64,000 nucleotides of DNA from Cyclina sinensis (Eukaryota; Mollusca; Bivalvia; Venerida; Veneridae). Made by a program: the position numbers and the translations under genes. The notes under the pieces were generated by a model. That model did not search any database. It was not told the origin of the DNA and worked only from the letters and a program-made list of their open reading frames with translations. The stretch spans positions 5,760,206-5,824,205 of the forward strand of contig JAAONU010000018.1 of the NCBI GenBank assembly GCA_012932295.1. The letters run 5' to 3'. Position 1 is the stretch's first letter. Each line of letters begins with the position of its first letter. Positions 37,104 through 48,745 of this stretch are shown one piece after another.

Positions 37104-37394
37104 GGTGTGCAAATAATCGGGATATGAGTGTCCACCTCGCACCATACTGGTGACAGGTGTCATATGTATGACCAACACTAAGTTTACATTGCAAATAAAC
37201 GTCATGTAAAAACCGTGAACAGCTTAAATTGTTTTTTTTTCAGCATTTATTTTGTATGTATGGAAGTTTTAAGTATCTTTTATGTATATTATCTGTTCAA
37301 GTATTGACGTATTTACGCTTTACCTCGAAATTAGCTATTGAATGTTTCTCATTTACAAAAATGCATAAAACTCATTACTTCATGTTGAATATGT

Positions 37395-37665
37395 CTATTT
37401 CAAAGCATGTTCATTAATATCAGGTCACGAATGTCATGAATTTCAGACAAGAAAAGCGGGAAGCTTTCAATATACGTTGTTATTGCTGCAATCATATTCG
37501 CCAGACGCTCGCATTTGAAATTAATAAGATTAGTGCTCAGTGGAAACTGATGAATATGGCAAAAACTAATTGCGAAACGGCATACATTGATTCATTTCTA
37601 TAAAATTAAACGGTACTAATGGTCTTTGAAGTTTATTTGGTTCGAACGGAGAACTTAAGTTAAAG
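37395..37665 (-). repeat. Right arm of the 36.4/37.5-kb inverted duplication
   Basis: Reverse-complement relative of 36340-36608. The best-matching part is 37395-37575; similarity then fades. Confidence 0.75.
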
Positions 37666-40514
37666 GAAGAGAATATTTCGTATATATTTGATGGTGTGTT
37701 TGTTTGTGTACTTGTGCTGGAAGGTGGGGTGTTAAAGTTGTTTTATTTAAGATGTTTTCTTCTTTGTTGTCAGAGGAATCCGAGAATTTCAATAGATTAG
37801 TCCTCCATCAAGAAAAAACGACAGATTTTAATTCCATTGGAGTATCAACCTTATTTTCCTGGGTAATCAATTCTCCTAGAGTGTGCACAGCGCCGATAAT
37901 ACAGTGGATGTCATTTAGTTACCGATACCTTCATTCGAGCAAATTACCATGTTTGTCTCGAGTTTCCAATAGACATGCAAAACACTGGTACAGAGTGGAT
38001 ACTTCAATACTTCTATCAAGCATATTGTTTAGCCTAGCAGGGTTTTTTTTATATTTTATTCTAGGAATATTTATTAAAAGTTTGTTCACTACTGTTTTTC
38101 CACGGATTTCTTCAAGTGATTGTACATAAGGTAGGTAGGATTAAACATCTATGAAAACTTGACTTATGAGCAAAACTCGGCTTGTTTTTCGTAAATCTAG
38201 TGTTTCATATTAGTTTTCTTTCTCATTTCGTTATTTATCTTGTTTCAAACTGAATAAAATCTATTATCTTCTTAAGCTGTTTCTTTGTGGATATTAAGTA
38301 TGGTGAAAGAAAACGAAAATGTCTTATCGGGATCACATATGATATAGCTACCAATAGGTAATAAACCCATGATGCAAATACATGAATAATACATTAATGA
38401 CAGCTGTGTTCGCAAAGTATAATTCATTGCATGTAACGATTATATAACTAGGCTTTATACAATGCTATACAGAGTAAAATGGCGTTTCAGTGAAGTAAAA
38501 TACTTAAATAATGAAGTGTAATACTAAATGTACTTAAAACACAACTTAATGGTTTAATGGTATGCTATATTGAAGTATTTTGACACAATATTTAATTTTG
38601 TTCATCACTAAAATCATTTGAAGAATAGAATATCTACAGATATTTGCATTTGATGCCCTCATCTTTATTTCTCATTCCGTCTCGTGTAGTAAAATACAGG
38701 ATTTTCCTTTCTAAAAGCCCTCAGATTTTTGTAAAACTGTTGTGGATGAGTTTTAATTAACATTGTGTATTTTCAATTGTAAATAAGTAACTACAAGGCA
38801 AGAGACTATAAATTCTAACTTCAACAACTCTACTTTAATATTGACCCTTTTGTTGAGAGCTTGAGAGGAATACAAAAACGGTAAATCTGAAATAAAATAT
38901 GTAGTGACACCCAGCATTTCATAATAGAAACGATACGCCAACATAAGTTTCTGGTTTTGGATTTTCATGCTGCTAAAATCTGTTTTATTATTATTATTAT
39001 TATTATTAATGTATTAAAACAAAATAAAATTACACGAACTCGTTTCTGTCTAATCATGCAGTAAATAGATAATGAAAGCTGTTAAAGTTTTAAATCTGTA
39101 AAACTTCTGTTGACTCCTTATGTCGTCGACTTTTTTTGTTTCTAACTTTAAGGGCTTCATAAATCCAGTGAGAGTAAAACATTAATTTTTACGAAAATAA
39201 TAATACAGAATAAACAGACAGGTCAAAATTAACGGTATTAGCTTTATATATTGTAAAACATTAGTGCTTAAAGACACACCTTTAAATTTTGAGTAGTTTA
39301 TTTTCTTCCAAATAATTTAAATACGAATTATGCTGAATCAATAATTACCTTCAGTAAAGGTGTCAGTCAGTTGTTTTACCATTTTTAAGTGGTTAGCCGC
39401 TTACTACAAATGAACACATTATAGTGTCTATTTATATGCCTTAAGGAAAACAATGACAATATCGGTGGGTGAATGCGAAAAAAGTTCTAACTGGTAAAAA
39501 ATAAAGAAGCATATAGCATCCTTCAATATATCCTTCTATAGATTGTTATTTTTCGTTTTGTAGAGAATCAGCGAGTAAATACAAAAGCATTACATCCGTT
39601 AAACTGATGTTGGTTACTTATTATAAATCTTGAAAAACAGAACACAAATCTTATTATCAACAGTAGAATTTGTGCTTACCGAATAGCATCAAAGTTCACT
39701 TATCGACGCAGTGTCCGAATCAGATATTAATCAAAATATTTGTTGAAATTTAGATTAAAAATATTTAGTCATCAGTTGGACTGCTGTTCAAGAGTGAAAG
39801 TCTCTGAAAATGATAAAGTGAAAATCTACAGTTATTCGAAATTCATTCCCATCTTCAGCTGACAGCATTTCGTTCACATTATTAATCAATGTTCCGGAAC
39901 AGTACAGATGCCTATACTGGAGAGTGTTATGTGAAGACAGGAGTTCATTTATGAGAGTTTAGTCTTATGAATTTGTTTTCCATTATCATTTGCCAAATTT
40001 ACTTTATATTTAAATTTTTAAATTACTGAATCTTTTATTTTCCGACGCTCACCTCACCGTAATAAATGAACATATCGACGTCAAACTGAATGGTTAAGTA
40101 TTTAGTGTCAGGGGTATGGTATAATTGAAAATCAATCTGTAATTGTCATTTATGGCAACAACGGTCCTCCTTTTATCTCTGTAAAACGTCAGAAGTATCT
40201 ATAAAACTCGTCGCATTCCTTCTAATGAGCGTTCTTTTATCTTTAATGATTTTGTATTCCTTATATATAATCACTGAAATGTTTGTGCTTGTTTTTACTG
40301 TTACGCCCACTTTTTCGCTAATAAATACATTTTTATACTACTATTAGCTCTGTCTTTACATTGAGCAGTTTAGCTGACAATACAGCGACAACTGCTCTGC
40401 TCCCATCACATCTTATTTAACAATTATGCAACCAACCAAACAGTCATAATGTTTACTGTACTTAAGTGTTAACCAGAATTACATGGACTTAAAGCAAGTA
40501 GTTTTACAAGTAAA
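37666..40514. other. Intergenic, no gene seen
   Basis: The open frame 37704-38129 (+) is the longest in the gene-poor part. It opens with TTG, has its first ATG at 37752, and shows no recognisable motif beyond a hydrophobic stretch near its end. It is not called a gene. The microsatellite (TTA)n lies at 38986-39008. Confidence 0.45.
38986..39008 (+). repeat. (TTA)n microsatellite
   Basis: Uninterrupted TTA/ATT triplets, about seven copies. Confidence 0.85.
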
Positions 40515-40727
40515 ATGACCTGGCAATATCCCGGCAACTCCTCAGGAAATGAATCGCTGATCATATTTCCTGTTTGGCAATCAGAAATATCGATGACGTC
40601 GATGGACATGACTTTCCCTTTACTATGTTTGTTACTTATTGTTGCAGGAGTGTCAACTTCTCCCCATTGTTTTCATCAATATTCAATAATTTTAATGAAA
40701 AGTTCCGTGAATATGTTTAGAAATTAG
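40515..40727 (+). CDS. Possible N-terminal exon with glycosylation sites and a hydrophobic segment
   Basis: An ATG-started 70-codon frame with two sequons (NSS, NES) followed by a hydrophobic run (MTFPLLCLLLIVAGV). This resembles the glycosylated N-terminus and start of helix 1 of a class A GPCR. There is no convincing donor at the end of the hydrophobic run. The TGTTGCAG inside it looks more like an acceptor, and no downstream seven-helix exons were found. It cannot extend the aquaporin: the aquaporin frame has a stop at 40992-40994 and the acceptor-like site at 40957-40958 lies before it. Probably chance. Confidence 0.17.
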   Translation: MTWQYPGNSSGNESLIIFPVWQSEISMTSMDMTFPLLCLLLIVAGVSTSPHCFHQYSIILMKSSVNMFRN

Positions 40728-40958
40728 TCAATTTTAAGGTTCTTTTCAATTTCACTAAATGCTTATCATAACTTCAGTCCTTAACAGTTTTTTTAAACAC
40801 ATGTGTTTTAATCACGACAATGTTAATTTTACTTTCATATCTAGTTTGTTTCAATAGCAGTCTTTATAAAAATGACCCTGCAGATTAAAATACATAGAAG
40901 TATTGTTGTCTGAGGTATCTATTTGTCTCCCTAATACAATGATAATATTCTATTTCAG

Positions 40959-41048
40959 ATGAAAAGTCTTTTATTTCTGTTGACGGAACCATGATCAACC
41001 TGGACAGTTACTGTTTGTTGGATATCAGATCTAGGTGATAGAACACAG
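40959..41048 (+). promoter_or_regulatory. Probable 5' UTR part of the aquaporin first coding exon
   Basis: A pyrimidine-rich TTCTATTTCAG acceptor ends at 40958, so transcription probably starts further upstream with a non-coding exon. The aquaporin frame has a TGA at 40992-40994, so these bases cannot code for a longer N-terminus. No TATA box or other promoter element could be placed. Confidence 0.4.
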
Positions 41049-43306
41049 ATGAAACGCAGGAACTATCTGGAAGAAAGTTTCTTAGAGAAAGAGACAATGT
41101 CCATTAAATCGAGACTAAAGTCTTTAAAAGAAGAATTAAAAACATTTTCATTTTGGAAAACAGTGAGGTGTGAATTTCTGATTTCTTTGATATATGTTTT
41201 CATTGGTTGTGGCTCCTGGACTGATGTGCACAAAGATCAGATCTCCTATCTTAAAGTTGCCTTGACATTTGGACTTGCTCAGGCAACAATGATGCAGTGT
41301 GTAGGACATATAAGTGGGGCTCAAATGAATCCTGCAGTTACTTTGTCTATGTTAGCAACGGGAAAGATGGGTGTAGCAAGGTCTGTGTGTTATATCATCG
41401 CCCAATGCATCGGTGCGATTGCAGGAGCTGGTATTTTGTATGGGTCAACTCCTAAAACATTACATGGCTCTCTCGGTGTAACGTACATTCAATCCGAAGT
41501 CTTGCCAGGGCAAGCTTTTGCTGTTGAATTTATGGTGACGTTTGTACTTGTGTTTACTTACTTTGCAAATCTTGAACCAAAACGAGTGGACATGGGTTCA
41601 AGATCGTTATCTGTTGGATTGTCTGTTGTGCTCGGACATTTATTTGCGGTAAGTTGTATTTTATATCAATGAATCAAATTTAGATTCTCCTCTTATTTTG
41701 GAAACTTAAAAGTATTTTTTCAAAAGCTTTCAAACTTTTGAATGTGAGAAAGAGAAACAATATGTTTGACAAAACAGACCTCTCTATAGTATTTGGGAGT
41801 ATTGCAAGCGGCATCACTTTTTGCGTCACGAAAACGTTAAACCTCAAGATTTGAAGCCCATATTTTTAGAACCAGTTTTCAATAATCTTTGTGCGCATGC
41901 TCTGCTTGAAAATACGAATTCAGGAAAAACAAAAAAATCTTATAACATGTTCTATATTCACCTGCTTAACCTATGCAATCAGCATATTAAAGAAGTGCAA
42001 TTAAAGCAAATGGGAGGCAACACATGGCTACTTGGACAAATTGTCAATAAAAAATAGTTAATATACTGAAAAAGATACACGTAATTTTCGGAGCTCGCTG
42101 ATTAACCTCTCATACGCTTCTTTTAAAATCGAAGCATAATGAACAATAGAGCTTAGACGGATTATCTATACTCATACTTCAGGATACTTCAGGATAATCC
42201 TCTATTTCATTTAAATAAATGGCAACTGACTCACCTGAACTTGACACCTCGCTATTGTTCTGGAATGTCATAACTAATGTTTCCGTGATGTTGTAAGATG
42301 TGTATGTATATTTCTATACTTTTTCAAATCATCGTTTTCCTATAGCAACCAATACATGCATTTTTGATATTAGAAATTTGCTGTATATATTATTGCCTTT
42401 TTATGTGATTTCGTCTTATTACTCTGACCGGTCGTAAAGAGCTTTTGTCAAAGAAATTAAAAATATTGCTTGACTAAGCAGCACTGATACAGACGAAAAA
42501 AACTGCCAGTTTTTTTCTTTTGTATCTTTGAAAAGGCAGTACTAAAATATTGCATAAAAGTCAGTGGAAACATTTTCAAACATCGTTTTTCTTCATGACT
42601 GAATTTGTTGAAAGGTTTCAAATAATGCTGTTATAAAGTGTTTGAGAATATTTCAACTGTCGGAAAATACTGTTTTCAGTTATTTAGTCAGCAACAGCTT
42701 GCAGTACATTAAAATATGGAGACTTACTATGAGCGCTTTATGTATATTATCATCAATGTTCGAAAAACTGAATTATTTTGTTATTTTCCTCAAACACAAA
42801 TGAATTCCTGTAGACGTGAGTTGCATTTGCATCTCAAACTTATAAATATAGGTAAAAACATTCATCCTGGCAAACAGTTTTATGATTTATCTTTTTTCTA
42901 ACTTTTAGTTTGGCTATACTGGATGTGGAATGAACCCAGCTAGGTCATTTGGTCCAGCAGTAGTCACAAATCAATGGAAAGATCACTGGGTATGTAAGTT
43001 TTATTACAGAATACACAGTTACGACTCCTTTATATTAAATGTATACGTTTCATTAAATACTGTTTGATTTGCTTATATTTGTTACAGGTTTACTGGGTCG
43101 GACCAGTTATTGGCGGAATATTTGGTGGTTTCACCTACGAATATACACAGTGTTCTTCGGAAGACATACAACGATTTAGAAGTTCTTTTCGACGGAAAAA
43201 GATTCAGTTCGTTGTAGAAACAGACCAAAGATGTGACAGCCCAGTTACTACAGAGTTCTCATTTTCACCGAAAACATCGGAAAACGAAGAAGACCTGAAA
43301 TTATAA
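41049..43306 (+). CDS. AQP: Aquaporin, water-selective AQP1/AQP4-like, complete
   Basis: Three exons, 41049-41648, 42909-42989 and 43088-43306, joined by two phase-0 GT-AG introns, give 299 residues. Both half-helix boxes are present: [10 protein letters not shown] (N94-P95-A96) and [10 protein letters not shown] (N209-P210-A211). The selectivity filter matches AQP1: F74, H197, C206 and R212, with the same spacing His-9-Cys-6-Arg as in AQP1. C206 is the position of the mercury-sensitive cysteine. Six membrane segments are visible, starting near residues 41, 68, 110, 153, 185 and 228. The N-terminus (residues 1-38) is charged, and the ~50-residue tail rich in Ser, Glu and Lys is likely cytosolic. 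The role is passive water transport across a plasma membrane. The start is the first ATG after an in-frame stop at 40992; a second Met at residue 17 is possible. A dead partial copy lies at 53522. Nothing regulatory was identified. Confidence 0.95.
41649..42908 (+). other. Aquaporin intron 1
   Basis: It begins GTAAGT and ends CTTTTAG. AT-rich; ORFs inside (41821-42057, 42716-42901) have no domain. It contains the direct repeat CTTCAGGATA at 42178-42197. No extra exon is needed for the protein. Confidence 0.8.
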
Positions 43307-43941
43307 ACGAAATAACACTAGAAAAAGATTTTCGAAATCGTAGATTCATTTTAGTTAAACAACTTCATCTGATATAATAGGTGACAATAATATTAATATA
43401 TGCAAAAAAACGTTGCTTACCTAAATTGAAGCTAACATTAAATTTGCTCCTTGTCATTTTTATACGCCCGAAAGGTCGAATTATGTTATAACCTTGGTCG
43501 TACGCCCGGTAACAAGATATTGTAGAAGCATACTGATAAATCATGTAGTTTTGTGAACACTGATGCAGATCGTGAATGTTCTATTGAGTCAGGCTTGTTA
43601 CTTTATCATATTCTAATAAAATGTCCTCACTTGCACTTTCCCATTCAAGGCAATATTGTTTCGACCTGTGGTGCTTTTAGTTCATTAAAGCTATCAGTTC
43701 CATTTGTTGTACATGACCTTCCTGTCCATGTCTTCTTTCGGTTTTCATTTTAATCAAACGTCGAGGCGCTTATACAAAAATACTTGCCAAAACATTTCTA
43801 TTGGCAATACATACATTTGTTTTATTTCTTTTTTTCCTATAGCTAAGTATATGTTCAACGTGTGTCTGGTGCTTGTTTGATTTGATATATTTTAGATAAA
43901 ACAGATTAAATTTTATTTGTTTCTATGTTTGTTCTGAGAAG

Positions 43942-43947
43942 AATAAA
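43942..43947 (+). terminator. Likely polyadenylation signal of the aquaporin gene
   Basis: AATAAA followed about 20 bases later by a GT-rich stretch (TGTTTCTTTGTGGTGTTTG), as expected for a cleavage site. An earlier AATAAA at 43615-43620 lacks that context. The later signal and its downstream element are largely kept in the duplicated copy near 54326. Confidence 0.5.
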
Positions 43948-45931
43948 GGAGTAATCTTTTGGAATGTTTCTTTGTGGTGTTTGCTTTGTTAAAGGATGAA
44001 CAGTCGATAAAGATGTTTTACTATTATATCAAAATACATACAAATGTCCAGTTATATGTATTTACAATACAACTATTTAAAACTATTTTAATATTTTTAG
44101 AATATTTTGCATCTGACTTAGTGTGAAGTAGATTCTTGATTCTTGACATGATATGCGAAATCAGACTGTACTTCCATTATTCAACGAATCTCATGAGAAA
44201 CTGTCAAAATAGTTTAAATAAATTGTAATATTTCATAGAGAAATTTATTTTACTTTGGTATGCATTCATTTCTTTCAAAACTGCTTATGTAAAGATCATG
44301 CTGAGGATACGTTGGTGTTGACATGTCCGCCTGGTCCTCATCTCTACTGATTCTACGAATGAAATTGCAGAAATGCAGAATCATATTAAAACTGACGGTT
44401 TAATGAGTTTTGGAAAACAATTGCAATGCCTGCATTGCCTGCATTGCAAACATTATTTGAAAATTTTAGGAAAAAAAATAGACGCAAAGATATTGAAAAA
44501 TGCAGACGTTCGTTTTTTTTTTTTCAGAATAATTGAGCTTGTGATATAAATTCTATCTTCGTAGAAACAGCAGATTTTTAATTCTGTAAGGGAATAGTTT
44601 CTTTCGAGAGCCCATCATGTCTTCAAGTAAAACAATACGATTCATTGCTACAATGAAGAAAAAATGTGCTCGTGTAATGTCATGATTATCTCTGCTTCGA
44701 CAAGAAGGACTGTATTTAAATCGGAAAAAAATCGTTTACAATAAAATGTCTTAATAAATACTCGAACATCAGATAACCACAGTAAAATACAGCTGTAAAA
44801 TTTGGTCGCATGAAAATATCTTTTGTTTTCATTGTTCAATTAAATATCTATACTATCTTTTGGAAAAGCAGCAATTCTATTCGCATGATGACTGTAACCA
44901 AAGTCCATGATTTACTTTTATTCAACATTTAGTAATAGATTGATTTTGAGAAACAAGACAAGACTACGCTTGACCAAAATATAACTGTCAGAAACAAATA
45001 ATGGAGACTACCTCAGTCTACACGAATGTTTCTTGATACAAGCTGTGTATATAGATGTGTCTTAATGATAAACAAAACCAACAAACAGCCTTTTTTTAAA
45101 AATGAGTTCTTACTGTCATTCAAGATCTGTGATGTTATCATAAAAGTACTCGTCATTTCTCCGAATACTATCGTGTGAAAGTTGTGGTGACATATAAAAT
45201 GTACACTGGTCTTAGAAAGTGATACCAATGAGGTTGTGTTTATTTTCCTGAATGAAAATTTGGAAAGCTTGTAAATTATGCATTGAAAATACTGTTGTAT
45301 CTCTTATGAGTTACTTCAAGACGCGTTGAGTCTTAAAAAAGATCAGTGACTAAAAAACATGCAACCTTATATCACATACAGCTGTTCATTGCTTTCATTA
45401 TGTGATTTCACAAACGTGCGTTCTTACGAATGATTAGACAAACAAAACAAAAACAAACAACAATATCAACAACTCCCCTCTTTTTACAAGTGTTAAGGTC
45501 TCAAGATTGTGTCTGCTATAGAATAAGAAAAAAATATACAGAAGTGAAAATCAAATCTCGCTTGATTTAAATATATCCTCTCGTTTGAATTCATATATCA
45601 ATATATGTAATAATTCTAACATTGTTTTTATCTTTATGTTAAAGGATCCTCTGTATTCGAGTTTTATTGTAACATTTATTTGAAGCGATATAAAATTGTC
45701 AAAGTTAATGTTTAAATGGGAACAGTTCTTTCAAACTGTCATATGTAGAATATGACTTTTGCAGCAGCCATTTATGACTATGAAGACAACTGATTATATT
45801 TATTAGTTTCCTTGTTCACAAAAGATAAAATAAGCCAAATATTACATGATGCAGCTGAATTCCTTATTTGGCAAATAAATGGAACGTACTTTAAACAACA
45901 AAAGACTAGAGGGATTACTTTTTAACATAAC

Positions 45932-46890
45932 CAGAACAGAACAGTACAGAACATTCCTTTATTAACTCAAAACTTATCACAGTTACATGAGTATACAGTG
46001 GCACATATATGTACAAAATTTAATTCATTCCACATGACATGGTGCTACTGTTCTATTATACAGAGAAAAAAGGAGGAAAAAACGAAAGAGAGAAAAGAAA
46101 AAATTACATATCTTTTAAAAAGTAACGGTTATGAAGGAGTAAGTTGGGAGATGGAATGGTTAGGCAATGATTTTGTAAGTTGTGCGATCTTTGGACCGCA
46201 CTACATTATAATCTGACCGAATAAATCAATTTGAAATAGACTATATAATGATTTTTATTTGTTTTTGGAAGTTTACTCTGTCTTTAGAACAGCAAATTTA
46301 TTGAAAAAGATTATAGGATTGTATGAAATGTACGGAAAACGATATGCATATCTGTGTCAATCATAAGGTTCTGATGATTCGAAACGGTTTTAACAAGGAT
46401 ATAGACTTCAGATGGCATGATATTTGAATGGTTTTAAATGGTAATGGAATGCACACGCGTCTTAAAGGTGAGTTATTTTGTAATGACTCTGAAACTGAGA
46501 GAAAAAGAAAAGGCAAGGAAAAACAGAGGGGGCATTTCAATACGGTAAACGAACACTGGTTTATAAAGATTGTAAAAAACAATAACAAAAACATAAAAAC
46601 ATAACTTGAGACCAGAATTCACTATGGTTGTTGGTCAATAAGTCAAAACAAGTGAGTGAATAGTGAAAAAAATAAATATAGATCTAATATTTCTTAAGAA
46701 TAGTAGGTTAAAAGACAAACATTGCAGAAAATAAATACCCGACCAAAAATTTGTCTTGAACTATGATTGGGGTAGAAAAACACTAATTTGTTTTTTTTTT
46801 AATTTAATATTGTCAGCAGTAAACAAGTCAGATTGAGAAACTAAATAACGACAATGATTAAGGTATGTTATATTATAGGTTAAAAAATGC
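45932..46890 (-). mobile_element. LINE-type 3' fragment inserted only in copy A
   Basis: Copy B runs straight across this point (near 58470), so the block is an insertion. Its left edge reads AACCAGAACAGAACAGTACA followed by CCTTTATTAACTC; on the minus strand this is an A/T-rich 3' end with a (TTCTG)n tail, as in several non-LTR retrotransposons. No reverse transcriptase is left. The ORFs at 45998-46216 and 46361-46594 within it look accidental. Confidence 0.5.
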
Positions 46891-47958
46891 AATTTCATCA
46901 GCATGATATAATAGTTTATCCTAAGCTTTATGTCTCTTTCACGACTCGAAATTTTATCTTACTAATGATTTGTTTACAAAGTGTGAAATTTTCTGAGGGA
47001 AGCAATATCATTTTAAAAATCTTATACAGCTAAGCTAAGTCTCAGAGAACAGATGCTAATACTTTGTCATTTATCAGAAGCCTTCTGTTAGTGAACTACT
47101 CAGTTATTTCTTTATATATTTACAATTAAATTCAGACAAATATTGGACAGAGAGTAAAATGTTTAAGTTTTTTGTACTATAGATGTGCTACATCTGAAAC
47201 GGTAGTTCTGTGTGCTCTAATTCAAGTAATTCAATTTGTATAAGGAATACTTGTCTTGGGGCTTTTGAATTAAAACACTGCATACACTTTAATTTTCAAG
47301 AAAGCATTTCAAAAACCTGAAGAGATTAAGTTTTTAGCCGTGGGATATTCATGGAAATTATGATTGAGAACACACTCTATGTGAATACATCTGTCGAAAT
47401 TACTTTTCAAGTGAACACACAGACAAGGAAATTACTACAAATTTCTTCCTGAAGACTCGACAGAGCTTTACACTGCGTCTGTTTGCAATTATCTTAAATT
47501 AAACAGTTTTGCAAACACAAAATAATTGCATTCGTCGATCACGTTTGTTCTACTCTGATCAATTTCAGCTTTCTATATAATTAAAGCTAATTGAAATCAT
47601 AAAAGTATCTCCGTTTAAGATTGTTAAAATCATCATGACGAATCAATTTCCGTGTTTAATTTTCCTGGCATTAAGAGAACAAAAGAAATTGCTAGACGAA
47701 TTTATCGTTAGCGTATTTAGAAACATTTCCGTACATCATCACAGAAATACTAACATCGCGTGTTGTATAGTATCATAGTCAGCTATGAACATGTCAGTGA
47801 AAATTCATCAGTGTTCATGTTCCGTTGTTATTTTCATTACTAACGGAATATAATTTAAAACTATCTATATTAAAAAAACGTTGATATTTTCAAATTTACA
47901 GCTAAACAGAGGGAGTTAACAGACAAGGCTTCTGTTTCCTAACAAGTCTGAATGTTAC

Positions 47959-48153
47959 ATGAATCCTACGGGATTGTTTGCCAATTTGATCGTCTTCCTT
48001 CTTAACTCTTGTGTAAACGCACAAGTCCAGAAGGTACAATTTGTCAGTTCTAAAGATAATAAGAAAATGAATATTTCTCAGAAACTCAGCGTTACTTTCT
48101 TTATTGTTTTTGCTGTGTCTGTTAATGTTGTAAGAAAGGCTAATTTATACTAA
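47959..48153 (+). CDS. Candidate signal-peptide exon or short secreted ORF
   Basis: An ATG-started frame begins MNPTGLFANLIVFLLNSCVN followed by AQVQK: a short N-region, a hydrophobic core and a plausible cleavage after VNA. A donor-like AAG|GTACAA directly follows codon 25, so this may be a first exon whose partner lies elsewhere; no partner was found to the window end. Read through, it gives 64 residues with a second hydrophobic stretch (LSVTFFIVFAVSV). The duplicated copy starting at 59604 has a TGA at its ninth codon and has lost the donor region, so at most copy A is usable. Confidence 0.27.
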   Translation: MNPTGLFANLIVFLLNSCVNAQVQKVQFVSSKDNKKMNISQKLSVTFFIVFAVSVNVVRKANLY

Positions 48154-48651
48154 CTAGATACTTCAAAAGCTTATGGGATTTGTGCTTCAGTTAGAAAGAG
48201 GTACTTTGTTATTCCGCAAGACCAATTTCCTGCAAAAAGAGCCCCAGACATACGAAGAATATTACAAAGATTTTATAGTCCTTCACTTTAATAGATAGAA
48301 AACAAAGACTTTTCAGTACTTTAACATGGTTTTGCCAAATTTAAGTAACGAATAGTAATATAAAGGTATAAAAAGTTAAATGTTTATTACCGTAACAAAC
48401 TTCAGTGTTTCTGAAAATACAAAAAAAGATGATTATTTGCCGCTTTATTTAAAAGTGCCACAAACCATTGGTTTTAGCTATTAAGAAGCAAGCGTGATCT
48501 CTGTTTTCACCTGTAATCTCATAAGGATAAGTATTCCCGTTAGAAGTGTAACAGTATTTTGTACCTTGAAAAAAAATTCTCTTACAACAGTATATATATA
48601 TATCTCTTAAGTTTTATAATGACAGTCAAATGTCATTTACCTTTTAGGTGG

Positions 48652-48745
48652 TTGTTGCTGGCCGATCGGTCTAAGGCGTTCTTTCTTTGTATTGCTAGGC
48701 GTTTGGTGCTGTTCGGTGCTGTTTCGGACCCCACTGGGAGCTTCA
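48652..48745 (+). repeat. tRNA-like relic, copy A
   Basis: GGCCGATCGGTCTAAGGCG resembles the A-box region of tRNA-Leu/Ser, and GTTTCGGACCCC about 60 bases later resembles a B-box. The stems do not close. The same stretch occurs in copy B at 60609, so it predates the duplication. Confidence 0.5.

Noticed and set aside
37704..38129. Longest intergenic open frame (141 codons)
   Set aside because: It opens with TTG, its first ATG is at 37752, it has no recognisable domain, splice context or upstream signal, and the DNA around it is repeat-rich.
41821..42057. ORF within aquaporin intron 1 as an extra exon
   Set aside because: The protein is complete and in frame without it, and inserting it would disrupt helix 5 directly before the second NPA box.
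45998..46216. Lys/Glu-rich ORF
   Set aside because: Sits inside a retroelement-like insertion; low-complexity A/G-rich sequence explains it.
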